This document shows positions 48,440-58,379 of a DNA stretch of 64,000 nt, piece by piece. The stretch covers positions 6,820,001-6,884,000 of the forward strand of contig NZ_CP019038.1 in assembly GCF_001941825.1 (NCBI RefSeq), given 5' to 3'. Position 1 is the first letter of the stretch. Each line of letters opens with the position of its first letter. The notes below the pieces were generated by a model, which saw only the letters and a list, made by a program, of their open reading frames with translations, had not been told where the DNA came from and did not search any database. The stretch is from Massilia putida (GTDB lineage: Bacteria > Pseudomonadota > Gammaproteobacteria > Burkholderiales > Burkholderiaceae_D). Made by a program: the position numbers and the translations under genes.

Positions 48440-49597
48440 TCACAGGTCCTTCAACCGTTCGAGTGCGAGCGCCAGCGTCTCGTCCTTCTTGGCGAAGCAG
48501 AACCGCACGATGCCCGACTCCGTGGGCCGGCTGTAGAACGCCGACACGGGAATCGCCGCCACCTTGATCTCGCGCGTGAGCCATTGCGCGAATTCGGATT
48601 CGCTCAGGTCCGAGATCCCATCGTAACGCACGCACTGGAAATACGTGCCGTCCGCCGGCAGCAGCGTGAAGCGCGTGTGCGCGAGCCCCGCGCGGAACAG
48701 GTCGCGCTTGCGCTGGTAGAACGCGGGCAGGTCGCGCCACGGCGCCGGATCGCGCATGAAGTCCGCGAGGCCGGCCTGCATCGGCGTGTTCACGCTGAAC
48801 ACATTGTATTGGTGGACCTTGCGGAACTCCGCCATCAACGGGGCCGGCGCGGCCACATAGCCCACCTTCCAGCCCGTCACGTGATAGGTCTTCCCGAAGC
48901 TGGAGACGACGAACGCGCGCTCCGCCAGCACCGGATGGCGGCTCACGGAGGCATGCGGCTGGCCGTCGTACACCATATGCTCGTACACCTCGTCCGACAG
49001 GACCAGAATGTGCGTTCCCGCCACGATATCGGCCAGCGCGTCGAGGTCGGCCTGGCGCAGGATCGTGCCGGTCGGGTTGTGCGGCGTGTTCACGACGATC
49101 ATGCGGGTGCGCGGCGTGACGGCGGCGGCCACCGCATCCCACGGCACGCTGTAGCCGTTGTCGCCGACCCGCATCGCGACGGGGACGGCCACGCCGCCGG
49201 CCATCGCGATGGCCGGCTGGTAGCTGTCGTAGCAGGGCTCGATGACGATCACCTCGTCGCCCGGGTGCACGGCGCACAGGATCGCGGTGATGATGGCTTG
49301 CGTGGCGCCGGCCGTCACCGTGATCTCGGCGTTGGCATCGTACGCATGACCGTACAGCGCGGCGAGCTTGGCGGCGATGGCGTCGCGCAGCAGGGGCAGG
49401 CCCGTCATCGGCGCGTACTGGTTGTGGCCGGCGCGCATGGCGGCGTCGACGGCGTCGGGCAGGCGCGGGTCGCAGTGGAAATCGGGAAAGCCCTGGCCGA
49501 GGTTGACGGCGCCGTGCTCGTTGGCGAGGGCGGACATGAGGGTGAACACGGTGGTGCCGACGGCCGGCAGGCGCGATTGCAGGACGGGTGTTGTCAT
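48440..49597 (-). CDS. PLP aminotransferase, methionine-aminotransferase type
   Basis: 385 residues, fold-type I. It begins SRLPAVGTTVFTLMSALANE and contains GAVNLGQGFPDF and NQYAPMTGLPLLRDAIA. The PLP lysine is in SSFGKTYHVTGWKVGY, and the Arg for the carboxylate is near IVRFCFAKK. The subfamily is that of YbdL-type enzymes, which transaminate methionine and related amino acids. It follows a PIN gene by 28 bp on the same strand. Confidence 0.87.
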   Translation of the reverse strand: MTTPVLQSRLPAVGTTVFTLMSALANEHGAVNLGQGFPDFHCDPRLPDAVDAAMRAGHNQYAPMTGLPLLRDAIAAKLAALYGHAYDANAEITVTAGATQAIITAILCAVHPGDEVIVIEPCYDSYQPAIAMAGGVAVPVAMRVGDNGYSVPWDAVAAAVTPRTRMIVVNTPHNPTGTILRQADLDALADIVAGTHILVLSDEVYEHMVYDGQPHASVSRHPVLAERAFVVSSFGKTYHVTGWKVGYVAAPAPLMAEFRKVHQYNVFSVNTPMQAGLADFMRDPAPWRDLPAFYQRKRDLFRAGLAHTRFTLLPADGTYFQCVRYDGISDLSESEFAQWLTREIKVAAIPVSAFYSRPTESGIVRFCFAKKDETLALALERLKDL

Positions 49598-49625
49598 GGT
49601 GCGGTCGGATGGGAGGATGGTCGGA

Positions 49626-50081
49626 TCATTCTAGCGTGGCCGGGGCCTCGGTCTTGACCCAGACGTCGGGCGTCATGATGCGGAACAGGTTCTCGCGCGC
49701 CGTGCGGCGGGCCAGCTTGAGCAGCGCCTTGTCCTTTGTGACGAGGACGGCCGCGTCGGCGTCGCGGGCGATTTCCAGGAATTTCTGGTCGTCGCGGTCC
49801 GTGCAGACGGGCAGGCGCAGCGCGCGCGACGTCGGGTCCACGACCTCGATCAGGGCGTCGAAGCGTTCGGCCGCGTGCGGCCGCGTCGTGTCGTCGAGCG
49901 GCAGGTGCGCGTAGTGCAGCACGATGCGGTATTCGTCGCGGCAGTCGGCGCGGGTGACGGCGCGCACGCGGCCGGACTCGAGGGCGGCCAGCAAGGGAGC
50001 CCAGCGCGGGTCCCGGAAAACGAACAGGTCGAGGCAGACGTTGGTGTCGATGACGATGGGTTTCGTTGAAGCAGGTATCAT
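49626..50081 (-). CDS. PIN-domain protein (putative toxin-type RNase)
   Basis: 151 residues, COG1569-type. The acidic active-site residues are Asp in IVIDTNVCLDLF, Glu in DEYRIVL, Asp pair in CTDRDDQKFLEIA and Asp in VLVTKDKALL. It is usually a toxin paired with an antitoxin, but no small antitoxin gene lies next to it: upstream is a divergent yaaA and downstream an aminotransferase. It may be a lone nuclease. Confidence 0.8.
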   Translation of the reverse strand: MIPASTKPIVIDTNVCLDLFVFRDPRWAPLLAALESGRVRAVTRADCRDEYRIVLHYAHLPLDDTTRPHAAERFDALIEVVDPTSRALRLPVCTDRDDQKFLEIARDADAAVLVTKDKALLKLARRTARENLFRIMTPDVWVKTEAPATLE

Positions 50082-50115
50082 GTCAGCAATTTTACCCGCT
50101 GCACGTGTTTTCTAA

Positions 50116-50886
50116 ATGCTGATCGTTCTTTCGCCCGCCAAATCCCTCGACCTCGACTCCCCGCCCACCACCCGCGTCCGCACGACGCCGCGCTTCATCG
50201 ATGACGCCGCTGAACTGATCCGGGTCCTGAAACCCAAGTCGCCGGCCGAGATCGGCGCGCTGATGGATATTTCGGATCAATTGTCCGTACTGAACGTGAC
50301 CCGTTACGCCGACTGGCACCCGGATCACGCCGCGGCACGCCAGGCCATCATGTCGTTCGACGGCGACGTCTACACGGGCCTCGCCGCGCGCACGCTGGAC
50401 GCACGGGCGCTGGATTATGTGCAGGGCAGGGTTCGCATCCTGTCCGGCCTGTACGGCGTGCTGCGCCCGCTGGACGCCATGCATCCGTACCGCCTGGAGA
50501 TGGGCACGCGTCTCGCGAACCCGCGAGGCAAGGATTTATACGCGTTCTGGGGCGAGCGGGTGACGGCCGCGCTGAATGCCGACCTGAAGGACGCGGGGGC
50601 GGCTGTCCTCGTGAACCTGGCGTCGGAAGAATACTTCAAGTCCGTCAAGCCCAAGGTGCTGGACGTGCCCGTGATCACGCCCGTGTTCGAGGACTGGAAG
50701 AACGGCAAATACAAGATCATCTCGTTCTTCGCCAAGCGGGCGCGCGGGATGATGGCCCGTTACGCGGCCGAGAACGGGATCACGGACCCGGAGCGCCTGA
50801 AGACCTTCGATGTGGACGGGTACGCGTTCGTCGAGAGCGTGTCGACGGACAAGGCGTGGGTGTTCCGGCGCAGAATCGAAGCTTGA
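50116..50886 (+). CDS. yaaA: Peroxide-stress protein YaaA
   Basis: 256 residues beginning [15 protein letters not shown], the family signature (DUF328). The KR-rich motif [12 protein letters not shown] and [13 protein letters not shown] are conserved. YaaA of Escherichia coli lowers intracellular free iron during hydrogen-peroxide stress. It is divergent from the PIN gene across 34 bp. Confidence 0.94.
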   Translation: MLIVLSPAKSLDLDSPPTTRVRTTPRFIDDAAELIRVLKPKSPAEIGALMDISDQLSVLNVTRYADWHPDHAAARQAIMSFDGDVYTGLAARTLDARALDYVQGRVRILSGLYGVLRPLDAMHPYRLEMGTRLANPRGKDLYAFWGERVTAALNADLKDAGAAVLVNLASEEYFKSVKPKVLDVPVITPVFEDWKNGKYKIISFFAKRARGMMARYAAENGITDPERLKTFDVDGYAFVESVSTDKAWVFRRRIEA

Positions 50887-50887
50887 T

Positions 50888-51010
50888 ACGCCGTCTTTCC
50901 CGCTCAAGCGGGAATCCATGCTGAGCAACAGAAGCCGGTCCCGTTCTCAGTGGCGGGCCGCAGCCGACTTCGGGAACTCGGCATGGCTCCCCGCTTTCGC
51001 GAGGACGACG
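50888..51010. repeat. REP-like palindromic element, copy 2
   Basis: It starts CGCCGTCTTTCCCGC and contains AAGCGGGAATCCATGCTGAGC and a second inverted part ending CGAGGACGACG. Located directly after the yaaA stop, between converging yaaA and bamD. Confidence 0.75.
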
Positions 51011-51039
51011 AAAGAAAAATGCCCGCATCCGCGGGCATT
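51011..51039 (-). terminator. Terminator after bamD
   Basis: AATGCCCGC (51018-51026) and GCGGGCATT (51031-51039) form a hairpin. Reading on the minus strand, in the bamD direction, it is followed by TTTTCTTT. Confidence 0.88.
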
Positions 51040-51046
51040 GTCGCCT

Positions 51047-51886
51047 TTATTGCACGGCATCCTTCGGCGCCGGCTTCGCGCCCGCCTTGGCCCAGAACTT
51101 CCACCAGGGCGCGTCGCCCGAGCCTTTGCCGCCCATGAAGCGGCTGTCCGGATAGTTCTTCGCGAAGATGCGCTGCGTGTCGTCGCGCAGGTCGAACATG
51201 CCCAGCTTGTCGTAGCAGCGGATCATGATGAACAGCGCTTCCTCGCGCGCCGTGGCTTCGCTGAACTGGGTGACGGCGCCCTGGGCGCGGTTCAGCGCGG
51301 CCAGGTAGGCGCCGCGGCGATAGTAGTAGTTCGCCACGTGCACTTCGTACTGCGCCATCGCATTGATCAGGTAGTTCATGCGGGCGATCGAGTCCGGCGC
51401 GTATTTGCTGTTCGGGAATTTGTCGACCAGTTCCTTGAACGCGGCAAACGCTTCGCGCGTGGCCTTGGGGTCGCGCTCGGTCGGGTCCTGGGCGTAGATG
51501 AAGCTGAGGAAACCGATCTGGTCGTTGAAATTGATCAGGCCGCGCAGGTAGTACATATAGTCGACCTGCGGATGATTCGGGTGCAGCTTGATGAAGCGTT
51601 CCACCGCCGCCAGCGCTTCGGCCTGGTCCTGCGCCTTGTAGTGCGCATAGGCGATTTCCATCTGTGCCTGGGCGGCGTAGGTGCCGAACGGGTAGTTGGA
51701 TTCCAGGCGTTCGAACAGCTTGATCGCGGCTTCGTAGTGGCCGCCAGCCATTTCCTCCTGCGCGTCAGCGTATAATTTCGATGCTGACACGTTCTTGTTT
51801 TCGTCGGATCTTTCCGGCAACAAACCGCAAGCTGACAAACTTAGCAGAACGCTAGTTACGACAATTACAGACAATTTTTTTTGCAT
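51047..51886 (-). CDS. bamD: Outer-membrane assembly lipoprotein BamD
   Basis: 279 residues. Lipobox LSAC with lipid-bearing Cys20, then the SDENKNVSASKLYADAQEEM segment and five TPRs (YEAAIKLFERLESNYPFGTYA is the first). It is an essential part of the BAM complex that inserts beta-barrel proteins. The gene is divergent from rluD, the common order in proteobacteria. Confidence 0.95.
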   Translation of the reverse strand: MQKKLSVIVVTSVLLSLSACGLLPERSDENKNVSASKLYADAQEEMAGGHYEAAIKLFERLESNYPFGTYAAQAQMEIAYAHYKAQDQAEALAAVERFIKLHPNHPQVDYMYYLRGLINFNDQIGFLSFIYAQDPTERDPKATREAFAAFKELVDKFPNSKYAPDSIARMNYLINAMAQYEVHVANYYYRRGAYLAALNRAQGAVTQFSEATAREEALFIMIRCYDKLGMFDLRDDTQRIFAKNYPDSRFMGGKGSGDAPWWKFWAKAGAKPAPKDAVQ

Positions 51887-51952
51887 AAGCTCTAGTGCAA
51901 GAAAGTTTTACCGAGATTCAACGAACGGCTGATTATAGCCGATGGGACTGAC

Positions 51953-52990
51953 GTGATATTAACTGCTACGCCGAATTCGGCGGAAAACCTTTTCGACCCC
52001 GACCTGGATGAGGACCTCGACGCCGAGCTCGATGCCGGCACCGGTGGTCCCGACTATTCCCCGATCACCCTGGAATTGGAACCCGAACACTGCGGACAGC
52101 GGTTGGACAAGGTCGTGGCCGGATTGGTGCCGCAGTTCTCGCGCAGCCGTCTGCAGCAATGGTTCGACGAAGGCCACATCACCGTCGACGGCAAGCCGGC
52201 GAAGGGCAAGAGCACGGCCTTCGGCGACGAAATCGTCGTCGTCGTGCCGCAGCCCGCGCCCGAGGACACGGCCTATACGCCGGAAGCGATGGACCTCGAC
52301 ATCGTCTACGAGGACGACGCCATCCTCGTCATCAACAAGCCGGCCGGCCTCGTCGTGCACCCGGGTTCGGGCAACTGGTCGGGCACCTTGCTGAACGGTC
52401 TGCTGCATCACTGCCCGCAGCTGGTGTCCGTGCCGCGCGCCGGCATCGTGCACCGCCTGGACAAGGACACGAGCGGCCTGATGGTCGTCGGCAAGACGCT
52501 GGAAGCGCAGACCGACCTCGTGCGCCAGCTGCAGGCCCGCACCGTCAAGCGCGAATACTTCGCCCTCGTGTGGGGCACGCCGCGTCCTTACGGCACGATC
52601 GACTCGGCGATCAGCCGCGACGCCAAGGACCGCGTCAAGATGGCCGTGTCGAACAGCCCGTCGGCCAAGCCCGCGATCACGCACTACGAAGTGATCGAGA
52701 CGGGCGAGCTCGACCGCCGCCCCGTCACCCTCGTGCAATGCCGCCTGGAGACGGGGCGCACGCACCAGATCCGCGTGCACATGCAGTCGCTGGGCTACAG
52801 CCTCGTCGGCGACACCGTGTACGGCAAGCAGCACCTGCGCTCCTTCTTCCACCGCCAGGCTCTGCAGGCGCGCCGCCTCGGCCTGACGCATCCGGCCACC
52901 GGCGAGCACATGGAGTGGATCGTGCCGCTGGCCGACGATTTCGCGGAACTTCTGGAACAAGCCGGGATCGAAGAACCGGAAGCGATTTGA
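51953..52990 (+). CDS. rluD: 23S rRNA pseudouridine synthase RluD
   Basis: 345 residues from a GTG at 51953. S4 domain (LDKVVAGLVPQFSRSRLQQW) followed by the RluA-type catalytic domain with Asp in HRLDKDTSGLMVVGKT; later RTHQIRVHMQSLG. It makes pseudouridines at 1911, 1915 and 1917 of helix 69. Divergent from bamD, and its stop overlaps the pgeF start (TGATG). Confidence 0.95.
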   Translation: MILTATPNSAENLFDPDLDEDLDAELDAGTGGPDYSPITLELEPEHCGQRLDKVVAGLVPQFSRSRLQQWFDEGHITVDGKPAKGKSTAFGDEIVVVVPQPAPEDTAYTPEAMDLDIVYEDDAILVINKPAGLVVHPGSGNWSGTLLNGLLHHCPQLVSVPRAGIVHRLDKDTSGLMVVGKTLEAQTDLVRQLQARTVKREYFALVWGTPRPYGTIDSAISRDAKDRVKMAVSNSPSAKPAITHYEVIETGELDRRPVTLVQCRLETGRTHQIRVHMQSLGYSLVGDTVYGKQHLRSFFHRQALQARRLGLTHPATGEHMEWIVPLADDFAELLEQAGIEEPEAI

Positions 52991-53802
52991 TGAGTTTTCC
53001 CGAGTTGACCGCTGATTTGCTCGATACCGACCTGATTCATCCGGCCCAGCCGGACGAGTGGCCCGATCTGCCTGACGCGTTCGGTGCCCTGGCCACGACG
53101 CGGCGCGGCGGCGTCAGCACGGGGCCGTACGGCGACGGCAGGGGTGGGGGTGGCTTGAACCTGGGCCTGCACGTGGGCGACGATCCGGACGCGGTGCAAG
53201 CCAACCGCGCACGCCTGCGCGTACGCCTGCCCGGGCAGCCCGCATGGATAGCGCAAGTCCATGGCGCCGACGTCGTCGATGCTTCGACCGTCCAGCCGGG
53301 CGGGCCCGTGCGCACGGGCGACGCGAGCATCGCGACGGTGCCCGGCGTCGTCTGCGCCATCCTGACGGCCGACTGCCTGCCGGTGCTGTTCGCCGACCTG
53401 GGCGGCCAGGTCGCGGGCGCTGCGCACGCGGGCTGGCGCGGTCTGGCCGGCGGTGTGCTGGGGCAGACCGTGGCCGCCATGCGCGCGGCCGGTGCGGGCG
53501 AGGTCACGACCTGGCTGGGGCCGGCGATCGGGCCAAGCGCGTTCGAAGTCGGCCCCGATGTGCTGGGCGCCTTCGACACCGCGCTGCCGGGGCAGGTGGC
53601 AGATGCCTTCCGGCCCTATCCTGGCCGGCCGGGCAAGTATCTGGCGGATATTTATCTGCTGGCTAGGCGCATGCTGGCCCGCGACGGGATCACGCGCGTG
53701 CACGGAGGCGGGCGCTGCACGGCGACCGAGTCCGACTGGTTTTATTCCTACCGCCGCGATGGCGTCAGCGGCCGCCAGGCCAGCCTGATCTGGCTGAAGT
53801 AA
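52990..53802 (+). CDS. pgeF: Peptidoglycan-editing/polyphenol oxidase-like protein (YfiH family)
   Basis: 270 residues. The His-Cys-His zinc/copper site is seen in QVHGADVV, TADCLPVLFADL and AAHAGWRGLAGGV. The family has been described as multicopper-like oxidase, purine nucleoside phosphorylase and the cytoplasmic peptidoglycan editing factor PgeF. It follows rluD with overlapping codons, the conserved gene order. Confidence 0.92.
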   Translation: MSFPELTADLLDTDLIHPAQPDEWPDLPDAFGALATTRRGGVSTGPYGDGRGGGGLNLGLHVGDDPDAVQANRARLRVRLPGQPAWIAQVHGADVVDASTVQPGGPVRTGDASIATVPGVVCAILTADCLPVLFADLGGQVAGAAHAGWRGLAGGVLGQTVAAMRAAGAGEVTTWLGPAIGPSAFEVGPDVLGAFDTALPGQVADAFRPYPGRPGKYLADIYLLARRMLARDGITRVHGGGRCTATESDWFYSYRRDGVSGRQASLIWLK

Positions 53803-53874
53803 CGGCCCGGGAGGAGGGTGGCGTGTTCGATACCTCCAGCATCAAACACGCCACTCTGCCGGACAGGCTGCGGT

Positions 53875-54099
53875 TTAGCGGGCTCCGGCGCCGCCATCGG
53901 AATTCCCCCCGCCACCTGCCGTGTCCAACGCGGCCCGGGCCGCTCGTGCCCGCCGGCGCCTCGATCCCGTCAGGTAAAAAACGAGTGAGAATGGCAACAC
54001 GCCATAGCCGAAAAAAGTCATAATGCCGCCAACCACAGTCGGCTCCGTCGCCGCCATCAGGGTTACGACGTACATCCATCCTATGGCTACGATCCACAT
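53875..54099 (-). CDS. Small conserved membrane protein
   Basis: 74 residues from the ATG at 54099, preceded by CGGAGC. Two hydrophobic stretches: MWIVAIGWMYVVTLMAAT and GGIMTFFGYGVLPFSLVFYLTG, followed by an Arg/Ala-rich cytoplasmic tail. I recognise a type common next to PHB genes in related bacteria, but its function is unknown. Confidence 0.7.
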   Translation of the reverse strand: MWIVAIGWMYVVTLMAATEPTVVGGIMTFFGYGVLPFSLVFYLTGSRRRRARAARAALDTAGGGGNSDGGAGAR

Positions 54100-54149
54100 G
54101 CGATGCTCCGGTTGCTATCGACTAATCGATTCTACACAATGGACGCCTT

Positions 54150-55904
54150 ATGAATACGCCTGATGCTACCCCGCAGATGCTCGCCGCTCCCTGGATGGCG
54201 CCGTTCGCGCAATTCACCGACCCCTCCGTCTGGCAGTCCTGGATGAAACTTCCCGACGGTGCCGATGGCACGGCAGCATTCGCACCGGTGGCGAAGATGC
54301 TCGGCGATATCGGCGCCGGCCTGTCGCCGGGGAAGCTGGAAGCGCTGCGCGACGATTACGTGCAGAAGGCCACGAAGCTGTGGCAGGACTTTGTCACGGG
54401 CAAGCTGCCGTCGTTCAGCGACCGCCGCTTTGCCGCCCCGGAGTGGACGGCGAACCCGATGTCCGCCTACAGCGTCGCATCGTACCTGCTGAACTCCGAG
54501 TTCCTGATCGCCCTCGCCGAAGCCGTCGAGGCGCCGCCGCGCGACAAGCAGAAGATCCGGTTCGCCGTCCAGCAAATCGTCGATGCGATGTCGCCCGCCA
54601 ACTTCCTCGCGACGAACCCGGAAGCCCAGCAGAAAATGATCGAGACCAAGGGCGAGAGTCTCACGAAAGGCTTGCAGAATATGCTGGCCGACCTGCAGAA
54701 GGGCCGCATTTCGCAGTCGGACGAGTCCGCGTTCGAAGTCGGCCGCAACGTCGGCATCACGCCGGGCACGGTCGTGTTCGAGAATCATCTGTTCCAGTTG
54801 ATCCAGTACACGCCGACGACGCCGACCGTGCACGAAGTGCCGCTGTTGATGGTGCCGCCGTGCATCAACAAATACTACATCCTCGACCTGCAGCCGGAGA
54901 ATTCCCTCGTCCGCTACCTGGTGGAGCAGGGCAATACGGTGTTCATGCTGTCGTGGCGCAATCCCGACCAGAGCCTGGCCGGCACGACGTGGGACGATTA
55001 CGTCGAGCAGGGCGCGATCCGCGCGTTGGATGTGACCCGCGCGATCACGGGCCAGGACAAGGTCAATGTGTTCGGCTTCTGCGTGGGCGGCACGATCGCC
55101 GCGACGGCGCTGGCCGTGCTGGCCGCGCGCGGCCAGAAGCCGGCCGCGAGCCTCTCCCTGTTCACCACGCTGCTCGATTTTTCCGACACGGGCGTGCTGG
55201 ACGTCTTCGTCGACGAAACCCAGGTCAAGCTGCGCGAACAGCAGCTGGCGCGTGGCGGCCTGATGCCGGGACGCGACCTCGCGACGACGTTCTCGGCCCT
55301 CCGTCCGAACGACCTCGTGTGGAACTATGTCCAGCAAAACTACCTGAAAGGCAAGACGCCGCCCGCGTTCGACCTGCTGTACTGGAATGCGGACAGCACG
55401 AACCTGCCGGGGCCGATGTACTGCTGGTATCTGCGCAATACTTATCTCGAAGACAAGCTCAAGGTGCCGGGCGCGCTCACGGTGGCCGGTGTCAAGGTCG
55501 ACCTGGGCGCCATCGATTGCCCGACCTTCCTGTACGGCTCGAAGGAAGACCACATCGTGCCGTGGGAAGCCGCGTTCGCGTCGATGAGTCTCCTGAATCC
55601 CAAGAAGCCGAAAAACAACCGCTTCGTGCTGGGCGCGTCCGGCCATATCGCGGGCGTGATCAATCCGGCGTCGAAGAACAAGCGCAGCTACTGGGTCAAC
55701 GAAGGCGGCCGCACCCGTCCGAAAACGCCGGCCGAGTGGAGCGCCGGCGCGGTGGAGAAGAAGGGCAGCTGGTGGCCGGAATGGGCGAAATTCCTCGTCG
55801 AAAACGGCGGCAACGAAGTGGCGCCGCCGGCGCAGCCGGGCAATGCGCAATTCCCGCCGATCGAGCCGGCGCCTGGCCGTTATGTCAAGGAACGGGCCGA
55901 TTGA
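54150..55904 (+). CDS. phaC: Class I poly(3-hydroxyalkanoate) synthase
   Basis: 584 residues, typical of class I. PhaC_N domain (about 95-265), then an alpha/beta hydrolase core with the lipase-like box GFCVGG and catalytic Cys311. The Asp is expected in YGSKEDHIVPW and the His in GASGHIAGVINP. It polymerises 3-hydroxybutyryl-CoA into PHB at the granule surface. phaR follows about 180 bp downstream; phaA/phaB are not in this window. Confidence 0.96.
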   Translation: MNTPDATPQMLAAPWMAPFAQFTDPSVWQSWMKLPDGADGTAAFAPVAKMLGDIGAGLSPGKLEALRDDYVQKATKLWQDFVTGKLPSFSDRRFAAPEWTANPMSAYSVASYLLNSEFLIALAEAVEAPPRDKQKIRFAVQQIVDAMSPANFLATNPEAQQKMIETKGESLTKGLQNMLADLQKGRISQSDESAFEVGRNVGITPGTVVFENHLFQLIQYTPTTPTVHEVPLLMVPPCINKYYILDLQPENSLVRYLVEQGNTVFMLSWRNPDQSLAGTTWDDYVEQGAIRALDVTRAITGQDKVNVFGFCVGGTIAATALAVLAARGQKPAASLSLFTTLLDFSDTGVLDVFVDETQVKLREQQLARGGLMPGRDLATTFSALRPNDLVWNYVQQNYLKGKTPPAFDLLYWNADSTNLPGPMYCWYLRNTYLEDKLKVPGALTVAGVKVDLGAIDCPTFLYGSKEDHIVPWEAAFASMSLLNPKKPKNNRFVLGASGHIAGVINPASKNKRSYWVNEGGRTRPKTPAEWSAGAVEKKGSWWPEWAKFLVENGGNEVAPPAQPGNAQFPPIEPAPGRYVKERAD

Positions 55905-56081
55905 AGGGGGCTGTAACATCACTTGCGAAATAAATCATTCAGTTGCTCAGTGAATAATTGCTGCACCTGCGTTCGCAACGTGGTATTTTTAGCGGATATC
56001 CTCTTGGAATCGGAGACGCCGCGGGAGATCCCCGCGGTCGCCGCATAATAAATGCGCTACGGCGCTGTACATGGAAATGAG

Positions 56082-56636
56082 ATGAGTAGTGTGAAAAAAA
56101 GCACTGAACGCCTGATCAAGAAATATCCCAATCGCCGGCTGTACGACACCCAGACCAGTTCTTACATCACCTTGTCCGACGTGAAGCAGCTCGTGCTCGA
56201 TTCCGACGAGTTCACGGTCGTGGATGCCAAGACGAATGAAGACCTGACCCGCAGCATCCTCCTGCAGATCATTCTCGAAGAGGAAGCGCACGGCGTGCCG
56301 ATGTTCTCCAGCGGCGTGCTGTCCCAGATCATCCGTTACTACGGCCATGCGATGCAGGGCATGATGGGCTCTTACCTGGAAAAGAACGTGCAGGCGTTCA
56401 CGGATATCCAGAACAAATTCGTCGGCTCGGCCGCGGGCGCGCTGGAAGGCAAACCGTTCAGCACGGAGATGTGGACCCAGTTCATGAATATCCAGGGCCC
56501 GATGATGCAGGGCATGATGAACAACTACATCGACCAGAGCAAGAATCTGTTCCTGCAGATGCAGGAGCAGATGCAGAGCCAGAGCAAGGCGATGTTCGGG
56601 GCGTTCCCGTTCGGGGTGCCGCCGGAGAAGAAATAG
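56082..56636 (+). CDS. phaR: PHB synthesis repressor PhaR
   Basis: 184 residues from the ATG at 56082 (MSSVKKSTERLIKKYPNRR). The N-terminal PHB_acc_N domain contains YPNRRLYDTQTSSYITLSD and binds DNA; the PHB_acc repeats (GVPMFSSGVLSQIIRYYG and after) bind the polymer. PhaR represses phasin genes and leaves DNA when PHB accumulates. The C-terminus is Gln/Met-rich and helical. Confidence 0.95.
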   Translation: MSSVKKSTERLIKKYPNRRLYDTQTSSYITLSDVKQLVLDSDEFTVVDAKTNEDLTRSILLQIILEEEAHGVPMFSSGVLSQIIRYYGHAMQGMMGSYLEKNVQAFTDIQNKFVGSAAGALEGKPFSTEMWTQFMNIQGPMMQGMMNNYIDQSKNLFLQMQEQMQSQSKAMFGAFPFGVPPEKK

Positions 56637-56642
56637 CATCTT

Positions 56643-56729
56643 GACGACGCCATTCCCGCGCAGGCGGGAATCCATGTTGAGCCGGCAGGTCTGGCGACGT
56701 ATGGGTTCCCGCTTCCGCGGGAATGACGT
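56643..56729. repeat. REP-like palindromic element, copy 3
   Basis: GACGCCATTCCCGCG then CAGGCGGGAATCCATG, and the opposite unit TTCCCGCTTCCGCGGGAATG at the other end. Found 6 bases after the phaR stop. Confidence 0.78.
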
Positions 56730-56843
56730 TTTGGGGTAGCGTGTCCGCATTACCGTGGCGGTCGGTTGACCTTCCATTTCCCTCGCTCCCCGCCGCTTCC
56801 TGTACAATCGCGGATTGCCCTGAACGTTTGCCGCAATCCGACA

Positions 56844-58247
56844 ATGCAAGAACTCCGCCGTAACCCCCTCCCTGCCACCCTCGATGCCACCGGCACCGCG
56901 ACGCCGCCGAAGGTCGGTTTCGTCTCGCTCGGCTGCCCGAAGGCGCTGGTCGACTCCGAACAGATCCTCACGCAGCTGCGCGCGGAGGGCTACGAGACCG
57001 CCAAGTCGTACGCCGGCGCGGACCTCGTGATCGTCAACACTTGCGGCTTCATCGACGCTGCCGTGCAGGAATCGCTGGATGCCATCGGCGAGGCGTTGGC
57101 CGAAAACGGTAAAGTCATCGTCACGGGCTGCCTCGGCGCCAAGAAGGATGCCTCGGGCAGCGACATCATCACGAAGGTGCACCCGAAGGTGCTCGCGGTG
57201 ACCGGTCCGCATGCCGTGGCCGAAGTGATGGAATCCGTGCACACGCACCTGCCCAAGCCGCACGACCCGTTCATCGACCTCGTGCCGGACCACGGCGTCA
57301 AGCTCACGCCGAAGCATTACGCTTACCTCAAGATCTCGGAAGGCTGCAACCACCGCTGCAGCTTTTGCATCATCCCGTCGATGCGCGGCGACCTCGTGTC
57401 GCGTCCCATCCACGACGTGCTGCAGGAAGCGGAGAACCTGTTCAAGGCCGGCGTCAAGGAACTGCTGGTGATCTCGCAGGACACGAGCGCCTACGGCGTC
57501 GACGTCAAGTTCCGCACCGGCTTCTGGAACGGCCGCCCCGTCAAGACGCATATGACGCAGCTGACGGAAGCGCTGGGCCAGATGGCCAAGCAATACGGCG
57601 CCTGGGTGCGCCTGCACTACGTGTACCCGTACCCGCACGTCGACCAGGTGATACCGTTCATGGGCGAGAACGTCGTGCCCTACCTCGACATCCCGCTGCA
57701 GCACGCGCACCCGGACGTTTTGAAACGGATGAAGCGCCCCGCGAGCGGCGAAAAGAACCTCGACCGCATCCAGGCCTGGCGCAAGATGAATCCGGACCTC
57801 ACGATCCGCTCGACGTTCATCGCCGGTTTCCCGGGCGAGACGGACGCGGAATTCGAATACCTGCTGGACTTCCTGAAGGAAGCGCAGATCGACCGCCTGG
57901 GCTGCTTCGCGTACTCCCCGGTCGAAGGCGCGACGGCGAACGAGATCGCGAATCCCGTGCCGGACGAAGTCAAGGAAGAGCGCCGCGCGCGCGTGATGCT
58001 GCTGCAGGAAGAGATCTCCGCGCAGCGCCTGCAGGCGAAGGTCGGCAAGACGATCCGCGTGCTCGTCGACGAAGTGGGCCCGCGCGAAGCGGTCGGCCGC
58101 TCGGCAGCCGATGCGCCGGAAATCGACGGCGTTGTCCACATCAAGCGCGCCCTCACGCCGGGCAAGGCCAAGCCGGCGGTCGGCGAATTCATCGACGTGG
58201 TCGTGACCAAGGCGGATGCGCACGATTTGTGGGCGACGGTCGCCTGA
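56844..58247 (+). CDS. rimO: Ribosomal protein S12 methylthiotransferase RimO
   Basis: 467 residues from the ATG at 56844. The N-terminal UPF0004 domain has three cluster Cys ([26 protein letters not shown]), the radical-SAM domain has the CxxxCxxC motif in [14 protein letters not shown], and a C-terminal TRAM domain closes it. It adds a methylthio group to Asp88 of S12. The [10 protein letters not shown] opening and the SEGCNHRC text distinguish RimO from MiaB. Confidence 0.96.
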   Translation: MQELRRNPLPATLDATGTATPPKVGFVSLGCPKALVDSEQILTQLRAEGYETAKSYAGADLVIVNTCGFIDAAVQESLDAIGEALAENGKVIVTGCLGAKKDASGSDIITKVHPKVLAVTGPHAVAEVMESVHTHLPKPHDPFIDLVPDHGVKLTPKHYAYLKISEGCNHRCSFCIIPSMRGDLVSRPIHDVLQEAENLFKAGVKELLVISQDTSAYGVDVKFRTGFWNGRPVKTHMTQLTEALGQMAKQYGAWVRLHYVYPYPHVDQVIPFMGENVVPYLDIPLQHAHPDVLKRMKRPASGEKNLDRIQAWRKMNPDLTIRSTFIAGFPGETDAEFEYLLDFLKEAQIDRLGCFAYSPVEGATANEIANPVPDEVKEERRARVMLLQEEISAQRLQAKVGKTIRVLVDEVGPREAVGRSAADAPEIDGVVHIKRALTPGKAKPAVGEFIDVVVTKADAHDLWATVA

Positions 58248-58251
58248 TTAG

Positions 58252-58354
58252 GTGTCATTCCCGCGCAGGCGGGAATCCATGCTGAGCTGGCTGAAGTGAC
58301 TCAGCATGGGGGAACAGCCCGGTCGGCTGTTCCCGCCTGCGCGGGAACGACGGT
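58252..58354. repeat. REP-like palindromic element, copy 4
   Basis: GTCATTCCCGCGCAGGCGGG and ATCCATGCTGAGC at the left; the inverted unit TTCCCGCCTGCGCGGGAACG at the right end. It begins 5 bases after the rimO stop and ends 25 bases before the metC start codon. Confidence 0.8.
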
Positions 58355-58379
58355 GTTGAGTTCTCGTGGAGCATCCAGC

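Noticed and set aside
55989..58223. A 744-codon open frame opposite phaR and rimO
   Set aside because: It runs through a REP-like repeat and antisense to two well-defined genes.
58296..58379. Earlier start for metC
   Set aside because: The added residues are translated from the REP-like repeat; the GTG at 58380 has GGAG in front and matches the expected family start.
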